This document shows, in pieces, positions 19,961-29,565 of a stretch of DNA of 64,000 bases (position 1 is its first letter; every line of letters starts with the position of its first letter). Source of the stretch: Hoeflea ulvae (lineage in GTDB: Bacteria; Pseudomonadota; Alphaproteobacteria; Rhizobiales; Rhizobiaceae); the NCBI RefSeq assembly GCF_026619435.1, contig NZ_JAOVZQ010000001.1, positions 441,501 to 505,500 on the forward strand. Direction: 5' to 3'. A model generated the notes under the pieces. It had not been told where the DNA came from. It was given only the letters and a program-made list of their open reading frames with translations, and did no database searches. A program made the position numbers and the translations under genes.

Positions 19961-22426
19961 CTAGCTTCCGCGCGGCTTGACCCGCCGTGTCGGGTCGGCT
20001 TCGGACGGATCTTCCGGCCAGGGGTGGCGCGGATAGCGGCCGCGCATGTCGGCCCGCACATCGGCCCAGGAGCCGCGCCAGAACCCAGGCAGGTCCCGGG
20101 TGGTCTGGATCGGCCGCTGCGCCGGCGACAAAAGCTCCAGCGTCAGCGGCAGTCGGCCGCCGGCAATGCAGGGGTGACGGGTTTCGCCAAACAGCTCCTG
20201 CACCCGGATGGCCACCGTCGGCCCCTCCTCCTCATAGCGGATTGGCAGCCTTGAGCCGGTCGGCGCCTGGTAATGCGTGGGGGCCAAACGCCCGATCTCG
20301 CTCCGGGCGCCGGGCCCGCACAGCGACAACAGGCCTTCATTGAGCCCCTCCCGGTCAAGCGCCTTGAGCGACGTGATGCCCGGTTGAAACGGCGCAAACC
20401 AGATCTCGAGACTGTCGAGCAAGGCCTGGTCCGACACATCCGGCCAGGGCGCGCCCAGGCTGGTGTTGAGAAAGGCGATGCGGTCGCGCAATTGCAGACC
20501 GGCCGGTGAAAACGGCAGCGCCTTGATCCCGATCTTGCGGATCGCCGCGCAAAGCGCCGTCATCGCCGCCGCGGCGTCGGGTTTGGGCAATGGCGCTTCC
20601 GACAGGGTGATGGCGCCCAGCCGGCTGATCCGCCGCGCCCGCACGGCGCCCGACTGCGCGTCGAAGACACATTCCTCGCTCTGGACTGTGCGGCTTGCCA
20701 GAACCTCGTCAAGCGCCTCGCCGGACAATTCCGCGGCGGCGAGGATCCGGGCGGCTTGCGCCTTGCCGCTGAGATCGGCGATCACCACGAATTCGGCGCC
20801 GGCCAGCCGGTCGGTTTCGTCGATGGTGGCGCCACGACCATTGGCCAGCACGAAGCGGCCTCTACCGCCGCGCTGCCGGGCGATCCGGTCGGGGAAGGCG
20901 TGCACGAGCAGCGCCGCCGCCGGTATCTGGCCCGTTCTTGTGTCCTTTTTCGCGCCCCCGGAAAGTCTGGCTGCCAGCGCCCGCGCCGCCGTGGCTCTTT
21001 GTCCGCGATCCGAGCGGAACCGGGACATCCGGGCGTCCAGATCGGCATCCTGCCCGCCCAGCCCCTGTTCGGTGAGCAGCACCGCCAGTTCGGCGGCGGC
21101 AAATCCGTGCCCGTCCTGTTGCCCCGCAACCACCATCGAGGCCAGCCGAGGCGGCAGCGCCAACGACCGCATGCGCTTGCCCCGCCCGGTCAGTCCGCCA
21201 TCCGCATCGATGGCGCCAAGTCCCTGCAGCAGCCCCCGCGCTTCCTCGATCGCCAGAGCCGGCGGCGGATCGATAAAGCGCAATTCCCGCGGATCCTTGA
21301 CGCCCCAGGCCAGGCAATCGAGCACCATGGCGGACAGGTCGCTCGCCAGGATCTGCGGGGTGGAAAAGGCCGGCAGCGCCCCGGTCTGTGCCTCGCGCCA
21401 CAGCCGCACCGCGATGCCCGGCGCGGTACGTCCGGCACGGCCGGCGCGCTGGTCGGCAGAAGCCTGCGACGCGCGGATGGTTTCAAGCCGGGTGATGCCG
21501 GTGGAGGGTTCATAGACCGGCTGCCGCACCAGCCCGCTGTCGATGACGATGCGCACCCCATCAATGGTGATCGAGCTTTCCGCCACCGGCGTGGCCAGCA
21601 CCACCTTGCGTCGTCCTTCAGCTGGCGGCTTGATTGCCGCGTCCTGCTCCTGTGAACTCAGCCCGCCATAAAGTGGTTGCACATCGGTGAGCGGTCCGAG
21701 CCGGTCTTCAAGCCGTGAGGCCACCTGCCGGATTTCGCCCTGGCCGGGCAGAAACGCCAGGATCGATCCGGTCTCGGAACGATGGATCGCCTCAATGGCG
21801 CTTGTCATGCTGATCTCGACGCGCTCGCCCGGTGTCCGGTCTTGGTAGCGGGTCTCGACCGGAAAACTCCGGCCGAGGCTCTCGATCACCGGGCAATCAT
21901 CCAGCAGCGATGCCACGCGGGCGGTGTCCAGCGTCGCCGACATCACCAGAATGCGCAAATCCTCGCGCAGGCCCGACTGGATGTCGAGCGCCAGCGCCAG
22001 ACCGAAATCGGCCTCAAGCGCGCGTTCGTGAAATTCATCGAAGATCACGCAATCAACGCCCTCGAGGTCGGGCGACGACAGCGCCATGCGGGTGAACACG
22101 CCTTCGGTCACCACCTCGATGCGGGTCCTGGCCGAGACCCCGGTGTCGAGCCGCATCCGGTAGCCGACGGTGCCGCCGACCTCTTCGCCCAGCATCGACG
22201 CCATTCGCCGCGCCGCAGCCCGCGCCGCCAGCCGCCGCGGCTCGATCAGGATGATCTTGCCGGTGAGCCAGGGCTCTTGTGCCAGCACCAGCGGCACCAG
22301 CGTGGTCTTGCCGGCACCCGGCGGCGCGGCAAGCACCGCGTTGGGGCCATCGGCAAGGGCTGTGCGCAAGGGCTTGAGCGCGTCTGAAACCGGCAGATCG
22401 GCAAAGCGGGCGGCAATGTCGCTCAC
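19961..22426 (-). CDS. hrpB: ATP-dependent helicase HrpB (DExH box)
   Basis: This 821-residue DEAH/RHA-family helicase shows motif I APPGAGKTTLVPL, motif II VIFDEFHERALEAD, motif III MSATLD, and motif VI QRAGRAGRTAPGIAVRL. HrpB-type C-terminal domains follow. Its RNA or DNA substrate in bacteria is not well defined. The start codon at 22426 overlaps the stop of the upstream ABC ATPase gene by 4 bp, so hrpB appears to be the last gene of the transporter operon. Sixty-seven bp separate it from actS. Confidence 0.93.
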   Translation of the reverse strand: MSDIAARFADLPVSDALKPLRTALADGPNAVLAAPPGAGKTTLVPLVLAQEPWLTGKIILIEPRRLAARAAARRMASMLGEEVGGTVGYRMRLDTGVSARTRIEVVTEGVFTRMALSSPDLEGVDCVIFDEFHERALEADFGLALALDIQSGLREDLRILVMSATLDTARVASLLDDCPVIESLGRSFPVETRYQDRTPGERVEISMTSAIEAIHRSETGSILAFLPGQGEIRQVASRLEDRLGPLTDVQPLYGGLSSQEQDAAIKPPAEGRRKVVLATPVAESSITIDGVRIVIDSGLVRQPVYEPSTGITRLETIRASQASADQRAGRAGRTAPGIAVRLWREAQTGALPAFSTPQILASDLSAMVLDCLAWGVKDPRELRFIDPPPALAIEEARGLLQGLGAIDADGGLTGRGKRMRSLALPPRLASMVVAGQQDGHGFAAAELAVLLTEQGLGGQDADLDARMSRFRSDRGQRATAARALAARLSGGAKKDTRTGQIPAAALLVHAFPDRIARQRGGRGRFVLANGRGATIDETDRLAGAEFVVIADLSGKAQAARILAAAELSGEALDEVLASRTVQSEECVFDAQSGAVRARRISRLGAITLSEAPLPKPDAAAAMTALCAAIRKIGIKALPFSPAGLQLRDRIAFLNTSLGAPWPDVSDQALLDSLEIWFAPFQPGITSLKALDREGLNEGLLSLCGPGARSEIGRLAPTHYQAPTGSRLPIRYEEEGPTVAIRVQELFGETRHPCIAGGRLPLTLELLSPAQRPIQTTRDLPGFWRGSWADVRADMRGRYPRHPWPEDPSEADPTRRVKPRGS

Positions 22427-23070
22427 GCCGGGTCGACCTTGTGCACCTGTCCGCCGGCGGCGCGGGCGTCGTCCTCGTCATGGGTGACAAGCACCACCGG
22501 CAGGCCGGCGCGGCGTGCCCGGTCAAACACCAGCTGCCGGGTCTGGTCGCGCAAATTGGCGTCGAGCTTGGAAAACGGCTCGTCCAGCAGCAGCAGCCGC
22601 GGCCGCGAGGCCAGCACCCGCTGCAGCGCGACACGGGCCTTTTGCCCGCCCGACAGCGTTTCGGGATCGCGATCACCGAAGTCCGAGAGGCCTGCATCGT
22701 CAAGGGCTGCCTCGGCAAGCGCCCGCCTTTGCTTGCGGCCATGAACGTCTTCGGGGATGGCAATGGCAATATTGTCGGCGACGCTGAGATGCGGAAACAG
22801 CAGCGGATCCTGGAACAGGATTCCCGCATGGCGCTTTTCAGCCTGAAGCCGGGTCAGGTCGATCCCGTCGACGATCACCCGGCCGCTGGCGGTGAACGCC
22901 GGATCGAGAAATCCGCCGAGATAGGCCAGAAGCGTCGATTTGCCCGATCCCGACGGCCCCATGACGGTCAGGGTTTCGCCGCGCCGGACATGGGCATCCA
23001 GTGCCACCAGCACGCGCTCGCCCAGGCAGATGTGCACGGCCTCAAGTCGTAGTCCCTGATTGTCGCTCAT
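22423..23070 (-). CDS. ABC transporter ATP-binding protein, YnjD-like
   Basis: This is the ATPase of a YnjBCD-type importer. It has 215 residues from the ATG at 23070; a GTG at 23085, overlapping the permease stop, is the alternative start. Motifs: Walker A GPSGSGKSTLLAYLGG, Q-loop LFQDPLLFPHLSV, signature LSGGQKARVALQRVLA, Walker B LLLLDEPFSKLDANL, switch LVTHDEDDARAAGG. YnjD homologues are annotated as putative thiamine-type transporters, which is unproven. No TPP riboswitch precedes the operon. It overlaps hrpB by 4 bp. Confidence 0.87.
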   Translation of the reverse strand: MSDNQGLRLEAVHICLGERVLVALDAHVRRGETLTVMGPSGSGKSTLLAYLGGFLDPAFTASGRVIVDGIDLTRLQAEKRHAGILFQDPLLFPHLSVADNIAIAIPEDVHGRKQRRALAEAALDDAGLSDFGDRDPETLSGGQKARVALQRVLASRPRLLLLDEPFSKLDANLRDQTRQLVFDRARRAGLPVVLVTHDEDDARAAGGQVHKVDPA

Positions 23071-23081
23071 GCTGTCCAATC

Positions 23082-24776
23082 TCACACCCGCAAGCCTCGC
23101 CGGTTGCGGAATACCAAGCCGGGCAATCCCGTGGCAATGGCAAAAGCCAGAAACGGCAGCAGCGTCTGCATGAAGGCATAGACGCCGATGACGCGCCGAT
23201 TGCCGCCGGCCGCCAGCGCCACAGCTTCGGTGGTCACCGTGGTCAGCCGCCCGGCGCCGATCAGCACGGTGGGCAGATATTGCCCGACCGAGACCGAAAA
23301 CCCGACCGCGGCAGCGGTCAGGATGGCGCGTGTCAGCATCGGCATCCGGATACGGATCAGTGTCCGCGTCCGGCTCATGCCCAGCCCTGCGGCAATCAGG
23401 TCATGGCGGCGGTCATGCGCCCGCCACGGATCGCTCAATGACAAAAACACGTAAGGAAGCACGAACACCAGATGCGCCAGCACCAGCGCCGGAAAGCTGG
23501 CATCGACCCCGAGCCAGATCGACAGCACCTGCAGCCCGAACATGAATGAGATCTGTGGCACGATCAGTGGCAGATAAATCAGGAGCAGCGCCCCGCCGCC
23601 GCGCCCGCGTCCGGTCTCGTATTCGCGTTCAAGACACAGGATCGTCAGCACCAGCGCAATCAGCGTCGACAGCCCGGCTACAGCCAGGGTGGTTGCCAGC
23701 GGTCCGCTCATCCGCGGCAGCGCCTGCATCCAGCTTCGCAGGCTGAAATTCGCCGGCAGCGCGTCGGGGAACTGCCACAGGCCCGACACCGACCACAGCG
23801 CCAGCACGGCAATGCCGCCAAAGACGATGGCAGCCGACGCGATCATCACCATCCGCGCACCGGCGCGCACAATGCGGTCACGCTGCATCCGGTGACCGCA
23901 ATTGCGGGCGCGGCCAACCATGGCGGCGCCGATCCGCTCCAGCCCGACCCAGGCCAGCAGCGCGGTCAGGGTGACGCCCAGTTGCAGGATCGCGCCGGCT
24001 GAGGCCAGAAACCGGGTCTCAAGATCGGGGTCGTTCATCCAGTCGATCAGCCGCACCGGTAGCGTCGCCGGCAGATGCGGCCCCAGGATCAAGGCGACAT
24101 CGACCACTGAAGTGGCATAGGCAACCACCGCGAACACGGCGAGCCGAATCTGCCGGTAAAGCGGCGGCCACAGCAGGAAGACGAAGCTGGCAATCCGGCC
24201 GTAGCCGAGCGACCGTCCCAGCCGCATGGTCTCGACATGACGGGTCTGCGGCAGGGCCGCCAGTGTGACCAGAAACAGGAACGGGATTTCCTTGACGATC
24301 AGCCCGGCCATCATCGACAGCGCCAGCGGGTCATTGACGATCAGGACATCCGGCGGCTGGTCGTAGCCGGTGAGCCAGGGCGAGACCAGGCGCATCAGCA
24401 TGCCCGACGGGGCAATCAGGAAGGCGAGGCCAAACGCCGCCGCCGCATGCGGCACCGACAGCAGCGGCGAGATCATCCGCCGCATCCGCGCAAATCCGCA
24501 GGTGCCGAGATCGCTGGCGACAAATCCTGCCACCGCGCCAAGCGACACCAGCGTGGTGACCAGCCCGATCAGGATCGACAGGACTGCGGAACGGGTGATG
24601 CCGGGCACTTCCGCCAGAGCCGAAAAATGCGCGGTGGTAAACTCCGTGCCGCCCAGTTCCGGCAGATAGCCCAGCGCCGGAAGCGCGGTTCCGGCCAGCC
24701 CGAAGGCCAGCGGCCCGAGCAGGATCAGCAATGTCAGGGGCGGCGCCAGTCGCGCCAGGCGCACGCCGCCCGTCAT
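23082..24776 (-). CDS. ABC transporter permease, YnjC-like double permease
   Basis: This 564-residue inner-membrane protein has two fused BinPDT1-type permease modules, about 12 membrane helices in all, as in YnjC, ThiP and iron(III) permeases. The two cytoplasmic coupling loops are near TMRLGRSLGYGRIASFVFLL (first half) and AAGLGMSRTRTLIRIRMPML (second half). The gene lies 33 bp after the substrate-binding gene and is followed at once by the ATPase gene. It is the single membrane component, so the complex is probably YnjB-YnjC-(YnjD)2. Substrate unknown. Confidence 0.87.
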   Translation of the reverse strand: MTGGVRLARLAPPLTLLILLGPLAFGLAGTALPALGYLPELGGTEFTTAHFSALAEVPGITRSAVLSILIGLVTTLVSLGAVAGFVASDLGTCGFARMRRMISPLLSVPHAAAAFGLAFLIAPSGMLMRLVSPWLTGYDQPPDVLIVNDPLALSMMAGLIVKEIPFLFLVTLAALPQTRHVETMRLGRSLGYGRIASFVFLLWPPLYRQIRLAVFAVVAYATSVVDVALILGPHLPATLPVRLIDWMNDPDLETRFLASAGAILQLGVTLTALLAWVGLERIGAAMVGRARNCGHRMQRDRIVRAGARMVMIASAAIVFGGIAVLALWSVSGLWQFPDALPANFSLRSWMQALPRMSGPLATTLAVAGLSTLIALVLTILCLEREYETGRGRGGGALLLIYLPLIVPQISFMFGLQVLSIWLGVDASFPALVLAHLVFVLPYVFLSLSDPWRAHDRRHDLIAAGLGMSRTRTLIRIRMPMLTRAILTAAAVGFSVSVGQYLPTVLIGAGRLTTVTTEAVALAAGGNRRVIGVYAFMQTLLPFLAFAIATGLPGLVFRNRRGLRV

Positions 24777-24809
24777 GTCACGCGTATCCGCTTGAGCTGG
24801 CCATGCGGA

Positions 24810-26042
24810 TCAGTTGGCCGCGCCGTAGCGCCGGAGCCATTCGCCCTCGATATGCTCCATCCAGTCCGGATGCGGCTCATCCAGCGCCGGGCCCAGCTCG
24901 TCGGGCTTCAGCGTGGCGATGCCGAGGTCGAGCGCGTCGAAGGCGGCGCGGTCCTGGGCTGACAGCTTGTTCATCGACAGCACGGTCGGGTCGCCCCAGA
25001 TCGCCGGGTCCTGCTTGCGGGCCTGTGCTTCCGGCGAGATCAGGAAATTGGCCAGCACCAGGGCGCCGGCCTTGGCCGCAGCATTGTAGGGGATGGCAAC
25101 GAAATGGGTGTTGCCCAGCGTTCCTTTGTCATAGGTGAAGGAGCGCACGGTGTCCGGCAGTTCGCCCGCAGCGATCCCCGCCGAAGCCTCCGACGGATTG
25201 AAGGCGAAGATGATGTCGAGCTCGCCATCGGCCAGCTTCTGCTTCATGTCGGGATAGTTCTGCGGATAGGCCTTGCCGCTGCGCCACAGGCTGGGGTGCA
25301 GCTTGTCGAGATAGGCAAACAGCGGTACCGCATCTTCGGCAAAGCGCGCCTCGTTGACCGGTTTGCGAAGTTTCGACTTGTCCGTGATGGTTTCCAGCAG
25401 CACCTGCTTGAGGAATGACGAGCCGATGAAATCCGGTGGTTGCGGGTAGGAAAAGCGCCCGGGGTTTCGCTGGGCCCAGTCCAGCAGTTCCGCCGATGAG
25501 TTGGGCACGCTGTCGGCGGGTGTACGGGCAATGTCATGGAAGAACACCATCTTCGCCCCGCCCCAAGGGCTTTCGAGCCCGTCGGTCGCAATGGTGAAAT
25601 CGGTCAGGATCGTCGGCTTGTTCTCGTGGTCGACATAGGCCCAGTTCGGCAGGCGGGTGGTCCAGTCCGGCGCCATCAGCAGGTTCTGACGTTTCATCGA
25701 GGCGAAATTCTCGCCATTGATCCAGATGAGGTCGACCGAGCCGCCCTCGTTCTTGCCGGCGGCCTTTTCGGCCAGCACCTTGGCCACCGCATTGGCGGTG
25801 TCATCGAGCTTGACGTGGACCACGTCGACGCCGAAGCGGTCCTTCAGCGTCGCACCGGCCCAGTCGATATAGCTGTTGATGTTTTCGGAGCCGCCCCAGG
25901 CGTTGAAATAGACGGTCTGGCCCCTGGCCTCTTCAAGCACCGCATCCCAGTCCCGCGGATCGGGGTCAGCGGCCTGCGCTGCGGGGGTCAATACCAGCGC
26001 CGCGGTCAGCGCACCGGCCAGCACGGAAAGGGACTTCAACAT
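24810..26042 (-). CDS. ABC transporter substrate-binding protein, YnjB-like
   Basis: This 410-residue periplasmic receptor has a signal peptide (MLKSLSVLAGALTAALVLTP, cleavage after AAQAA). The mature start and the segment GQTVYFNAWGGSENINSYID are typical of YnjB-type extracellular proteins, with a second lobe beginning near NGENFASMK. AGGAGAAA provides a good ribosome-binding site at the ATG. It is the first gene of a ynjBCD-hrpB unit. The 139-bp leader between polA and this gene contains a small GTCAC/GTGAC hairpin but no recognisable riboswitch. Confidence 0.87.
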   Translation of the reverse strand: MLKSLSVLAGALTAALVLTPAAQAADPDPRDWDAVLEEARGQTVYFNAWGGSENINSYIDWAGATLKDRFGVDVVHVKLDDTANAVAKVLAEKAAGKNEGGSVDLIWINGENFASMKRQNLLMAPDWTTRLPNWAYVDHENKPTILTDFTIATDGLESPWGGAKMVFFHDIARTPADSVPNSSAELLDWAQRNPGRFSYPQPPDFIGSSFLKQVLLETITDKSKLRKPVNEARFAEDAVPLFAYLDKLHPSLWRSGKAYPQNYPDMKQKLADGELDIIFAFNPSEASAGIAAGELPDTVRSFTYDKGTLGNTHFVAIPYNAAAKAGALVLANFLISPEAQARKQDPAIWGDPTVLSMNKLSAQDRAAFDALDLGIATLKPDELGPALDEPHPDWMEHIEGEWLRRYGAAN

Positions 26043-26181
26043 GGCATTTCTCCTCAGACGGCAAAATCATCCCCACACACCACAGCGCCGGGATGGCGTC
26101 AAATAAACGCCACCGCCCGCAGCGTCACATTTTGGTGACCCGCACGTGTAAAACGGGTCTGGAAACCCCGATGAGCCGTTG

Positions 26182-29120
26182 CTAATGCGCCTCGTCCCAG
26201 TTCAGCGCTGCGCGGGCATCGACCTTCAATGGTACTGCCATGTCGACGGCCGGCATGGCGGCGTTTTCCATCACGTCGACGATCAGCGGGATGATCTTTT
26301 CGGCCTCGGTCTCGGGCGCTTCGAAAATCAGTTCGTCATGCACCTGCAGCAGCATCCGGGCATTGGCGCCGGCCTTTTCCAGCGCCGGTTCCATCCGCAC
26401 CATGGCGCGCCGGATGACGTCGGCGGCCGAGCCACTGGATCGGCGCATTGATGGCGGCGCGCTCGTTGAAGGCGCGCACCTGCGGGTTGGACGAGCGGAT
26501 TTCCGGATAATGCGCGCGGCGGCCGAAGATGGTGGTCACGTAGCCATATTCCTTGGCCTCCGCCTTGGCGGCGTCCATATAGTCCTTGATGCCCGGGAAC
26601 CGCTCGAAATATTTGCGGATGTAATCGCCGGCTTCTGACCGCGAGATGCTGAGCTGATTGGCCAGGCCGAAGGCCGAGATGCCATAGATGATGCCGAAAT
26701 TGATCGCCTTGGCGCGGCGGCGCACTTCCGACGGCATGCCCTCGATCGGCACGCCGAACATTTCCGACGCGGTCATGGCGTGAATGTCGACGCCATCGGC
26801 AAAGGCCTGGGTCAGCTGCGGAATATTGGCGACATGGGCCAGCACCCTGAGTTCGATCTGGCTGTAGTCGGCCGAGATCAGCACATTGCCCGGCTCGGCA
26901 ATAAACGCGGTGCGGATCTTGCGCCCTTCGGCAGTGCGCACCGGAATGTTCTGGATGTTGGGGTCCGACGAGGACAGCCGCCCGGTGGTGGTGGCAGCCA
27001 TCGCAAAAGACGTGTGCACGCGTTGGGTTTCGGGGTTGATGAACCCCGGCAGTGCATCCGTATAGGTGGATTTGAGCTTGGTCAGCTGCCGCCAGTCGAC
27101 AATCTTGCGCGGCAATTCATGGCCTGCGGCTGCCAGATCCTCGAGCGCCTGGGCGGAAGTCGACCATTGCCCGGTCTTGGTCTTCGACCCGCCCGGCAGG
27201 CTCATCTTGTCAAACAGGATTTCGCCGAGCTGTTTGGGCGAGCCGACATTGAAGTTTTCGCCGGCCAGTTCCTGGATCTCGGCTTCCAGCGCCGCTGCGC
27301 CCTGAGCCAGCTCACCCGACAGCCGCGACAGGATTTGCCGGTCGACGCGGATCCCGTGCCGTTCCATGCGCATCAGCACCGGCGCCAGCGGCCGTTCCAG
27401 CCGCTCATAGACCGTTGCCAGTCCATCGGAAACCAGCCGCGGTTTGAGCACATGCCACAGCCTGAGCGTCACATCGGCGTCCTCGGCCGCATAGGCCGTT
27501 GCCTTGTCGATCTGCACCTCGGCAAAGGGGACCGCGCTCTTGCCCGTACCGGCCACGTCCTTGTAGCTGATGGTCTTGTGGCCGAGCCAGCGTTCGGCCA
27601 GCGCATCCATGCCGTGGCCGCCACTGGCCGGCATCCAGCACATAGGACAGCAGCATCGTGTCATCGAAGCTTTCGATGGATATGCCGTGTTGCGCCAGCA
27701 CCAGCATGTCGTATTTCAGGTTCTGCCCGATCTTGAGAACCGACGGGTCCTCGAGCAGCGTCTTGAGCTCATCGAGTGCGGCGCGCATCGGCATCTGTCC
27801 GGCCTGCGCCCCGCCGCCGCCGAGCAGATCGCCGATGCCGTTGGAGTGCGCCAGCGGCACGTAGCAGGCCTTCACCGTCAAGCCGCCGGCTTCCGGGGCG
27901 GTTTCGGGAATGGCCAGCGAGAATCCGACCAGCTCGGCCTGCATTGCATCCAGCGAGGTGGTTTCGGTGTCAAAGGCAATGAGACCGCGTTCGCGCGCCA
28001 GGGCGGACCAGAGCCTGAGCTGTTCGATATCGCGCAGGGTCTCGTAGGCTGTCGTATCGATCTTGCTCGAAACGGCCGCATCGGCGCGCCGCTTCGCCAG
28101 CGCCTGCGGTGTGTCATCGCCGTCAGCGGCAATGGAAATTCCGGCAGCCTGGCCCGGATCGAGGTCGGGACCGCGCATCTCGGCCGCGGCGCCGATGGCG
28201 ACATCGGTCGCGTCGATGACGCTGGCGTCGGTCTCTGTGGCCTCGGCCACCCGCCGGGTCAGCGAGGTGAACTCCATGCCCTTGAGAAAGGCCACCAGCT
28301 TGGGTCCGTCAAGCGGATTGAGCACCAGTTCGTCGAGCTTCTCAATGACGTCGACATCATCGCGCAGCCGCACCAGCTCGCGCGAGATCCGCGCCTTTTC
28401 GGCATATTCAATGATGTTTTCGCGGCGCTTGTTCTGCTTGATCTCGCCGGCGCGTTCGAGCAGCGTGTCGAGATCGCCGAAGTCGGTGATCAGCTGTGCG
28501 GCGGTCTTTGGCCCGATGCCGGGGATGCCGGGAACATTGTCGACCGAATCGCCGGTCAGCGCCTGCAGATCGATCATCTTTTCCGGCGGGACGCCCCACT
28601 TGTCGATGACTTCCTGAACGCCGATCTGCCGGTCCTTCATCGAATCATACATCGACACCTGCGGCCCGACGAGCTGCATCAGATCCTTGTCCGAGGATAT
28701 CACCGTGACATCGGCGCCGGTTTCGCGCGCCAGCCGCGCATAGGTGGCGATCAGGTCATCGGCCTCGAAGCCCTCCATCTCGATGCAGGGCAGGTCGAAC
28801 GCCCGCGTCGCCTCGCGGATCACGGCAAATTGCGGCACCAGATCTTCCGGCGGGGCGGATCGATTGGCCTTGTATTCGGGATAAAGCTCGTTGCGGAAGG
28901 TTTTCGAGGAATAGTCGAAAATCACCGCGAAATGCGTCGGTGTGACCCCCACCGAGGTGTCGCGCGTTTCCGACATCAGCTTCCACAGCATGTTGCAGAA
29001 GCCGGCAACGGCGCCGACCGGCAAACCGTCGGATTTGCGCGTCAGCGGTGGCAAGGCGTGATAGGCCCGGAAAATATAGCCGGAGCCGTCGACGAGGAAG
29101 AGATGATCACCTTTTTTCAT
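26182..29120 (-). pseudogene. polA: DNA polymerase I, interrupted by two single-base insertions
   Basis: All three PolA domains are present over 2,939 bp, which would encode 978 residues if two bases were removed. From the N-terminus: the 5'-3' exonuclease (MKKGDHLFLVDGSGYIFRAY, MIDLQALTGDSVDNVPGIPG), the 3'-5' exonuclease (LIAFDTETTSLDAMQ), and the polymerase (motif A SADYSQIELRVLAH, the O-helix RRRAKAINFGIIYGIS, motif C LLQVHDELIFEA). Frame is lost near 27623 (DAGQ, then GGHGMD in the next frame) and near 26434 (INAPIQ, then GSAADVIRR). Both breaks are one extra base inside the same 8-mer, GCCACTGG on the plus strand. Every motif is otherwise conserved, so I suspect a sequencing error rather than true decay. 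Confidence 0.9.
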
Positions 29121-29328
29121 GCGGCAAGGATTAGCGCGGGGCTGCTTCAAGGTCCATGCGCTTTGCGCGCCATACGCCGGAAAATCCGATCGTCGCCATT
29201 TTGAAGCCACAGGAACACTGTCTCAGTGATGGCGACGGGACTTGCGAAGCGCCGCCGCGAGCCGCTGAAAATGGCCCGCCGATCACAAAATGGTTACCAA
29301 ATTGTAATCTTTGGAAACAGTTTGTGTC

Positions 29329-29357
29329 CTTGAAAAGCCACATTCCGGGGGCCAGAT
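29329..29357 (+). promoter_or_regulatory. Putative heat-shock (RpoH-type) promoter of the candidate sRNA
   Basis: CTTGAA (29329-29334), a 17-bp spacer and CCAGAT (29352-29357) match the alphaproteobacterial RpoH pattern CTTGAA-N17-CCANAT as I recall it from Sinorhizobium. Transcription would start near 29364. A sigma-70 reading is poor. Confidence 0.45.
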
Positions 29358-29363
29358 CACTAT

Positions 29364-29513
29364 CACCGGCAAACGAATAAGCCGCTGTCTGGAATTTCGG
29401 CTCGTCCCCCGCCGTCTCCAGACAAGGGCAGAGGACCCCCCGCCCCCTCAGTGGTCCTTGCCCGAAAAACGAGCCGTCATGACCTTCCCCCCGGTCATGG
29501 CGGCTTTTCTTTT
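29364..29513 (+). ncRNA. Candidate trans-acting sRNA with three C-rich hairpin loops
   Basis: The region between divergent polA and the M20 peptidase has no ORF but folds into three consecutive hairpins. Hairpin 1: 8-bp stem TGTCTGGA/TCCAGACA (29386-29424), with an inner CGGC/GCCG stem and loop TCGTCCCCC. Hairpin 2: 11 bp with one bulged G (29426-29463), loop of 15 nt containing CCCCGCCCCC. Hairpin 3: 12 bp with one G-T pair (29473-29504), loop TTCCCCCC, followed by TTTTCTTTT, which makes it a Rho-independent terminator. C-rich loops that can pair with Shine-Dalgarno sequences are typical of alphaproteobacterial sRNAs (alpha-r14 and CcsR types). The start is inferred from the promoter. A 5' leader or attenuator of the M20 gene, whose ATG is 53 nt downstream, is the alternative. 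Confidence 0.6.
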
Positions 29514-29565
29514 GGCGGGCCCGGGCTGTAGTCTGGCTGCATCTGATTCCCCTCCGGAGCTTGCC

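Noticed and set aside
26043..26181. TPP riboswitch before the YnjBCD-like operon
   Set aside because: The conserved CTGAGA and ACCTGATCTGGATAATGCC-type elements are absent; only a small GTCAC/GTGAC hairpin is present.
26431..27627. Programmed frameshifting in polA
   Set aside because: Neither site has a slippery heptamer or homopolymer run, and two separate shifts in one gene would be needed. A sequencing error or simple mutation is more likely.
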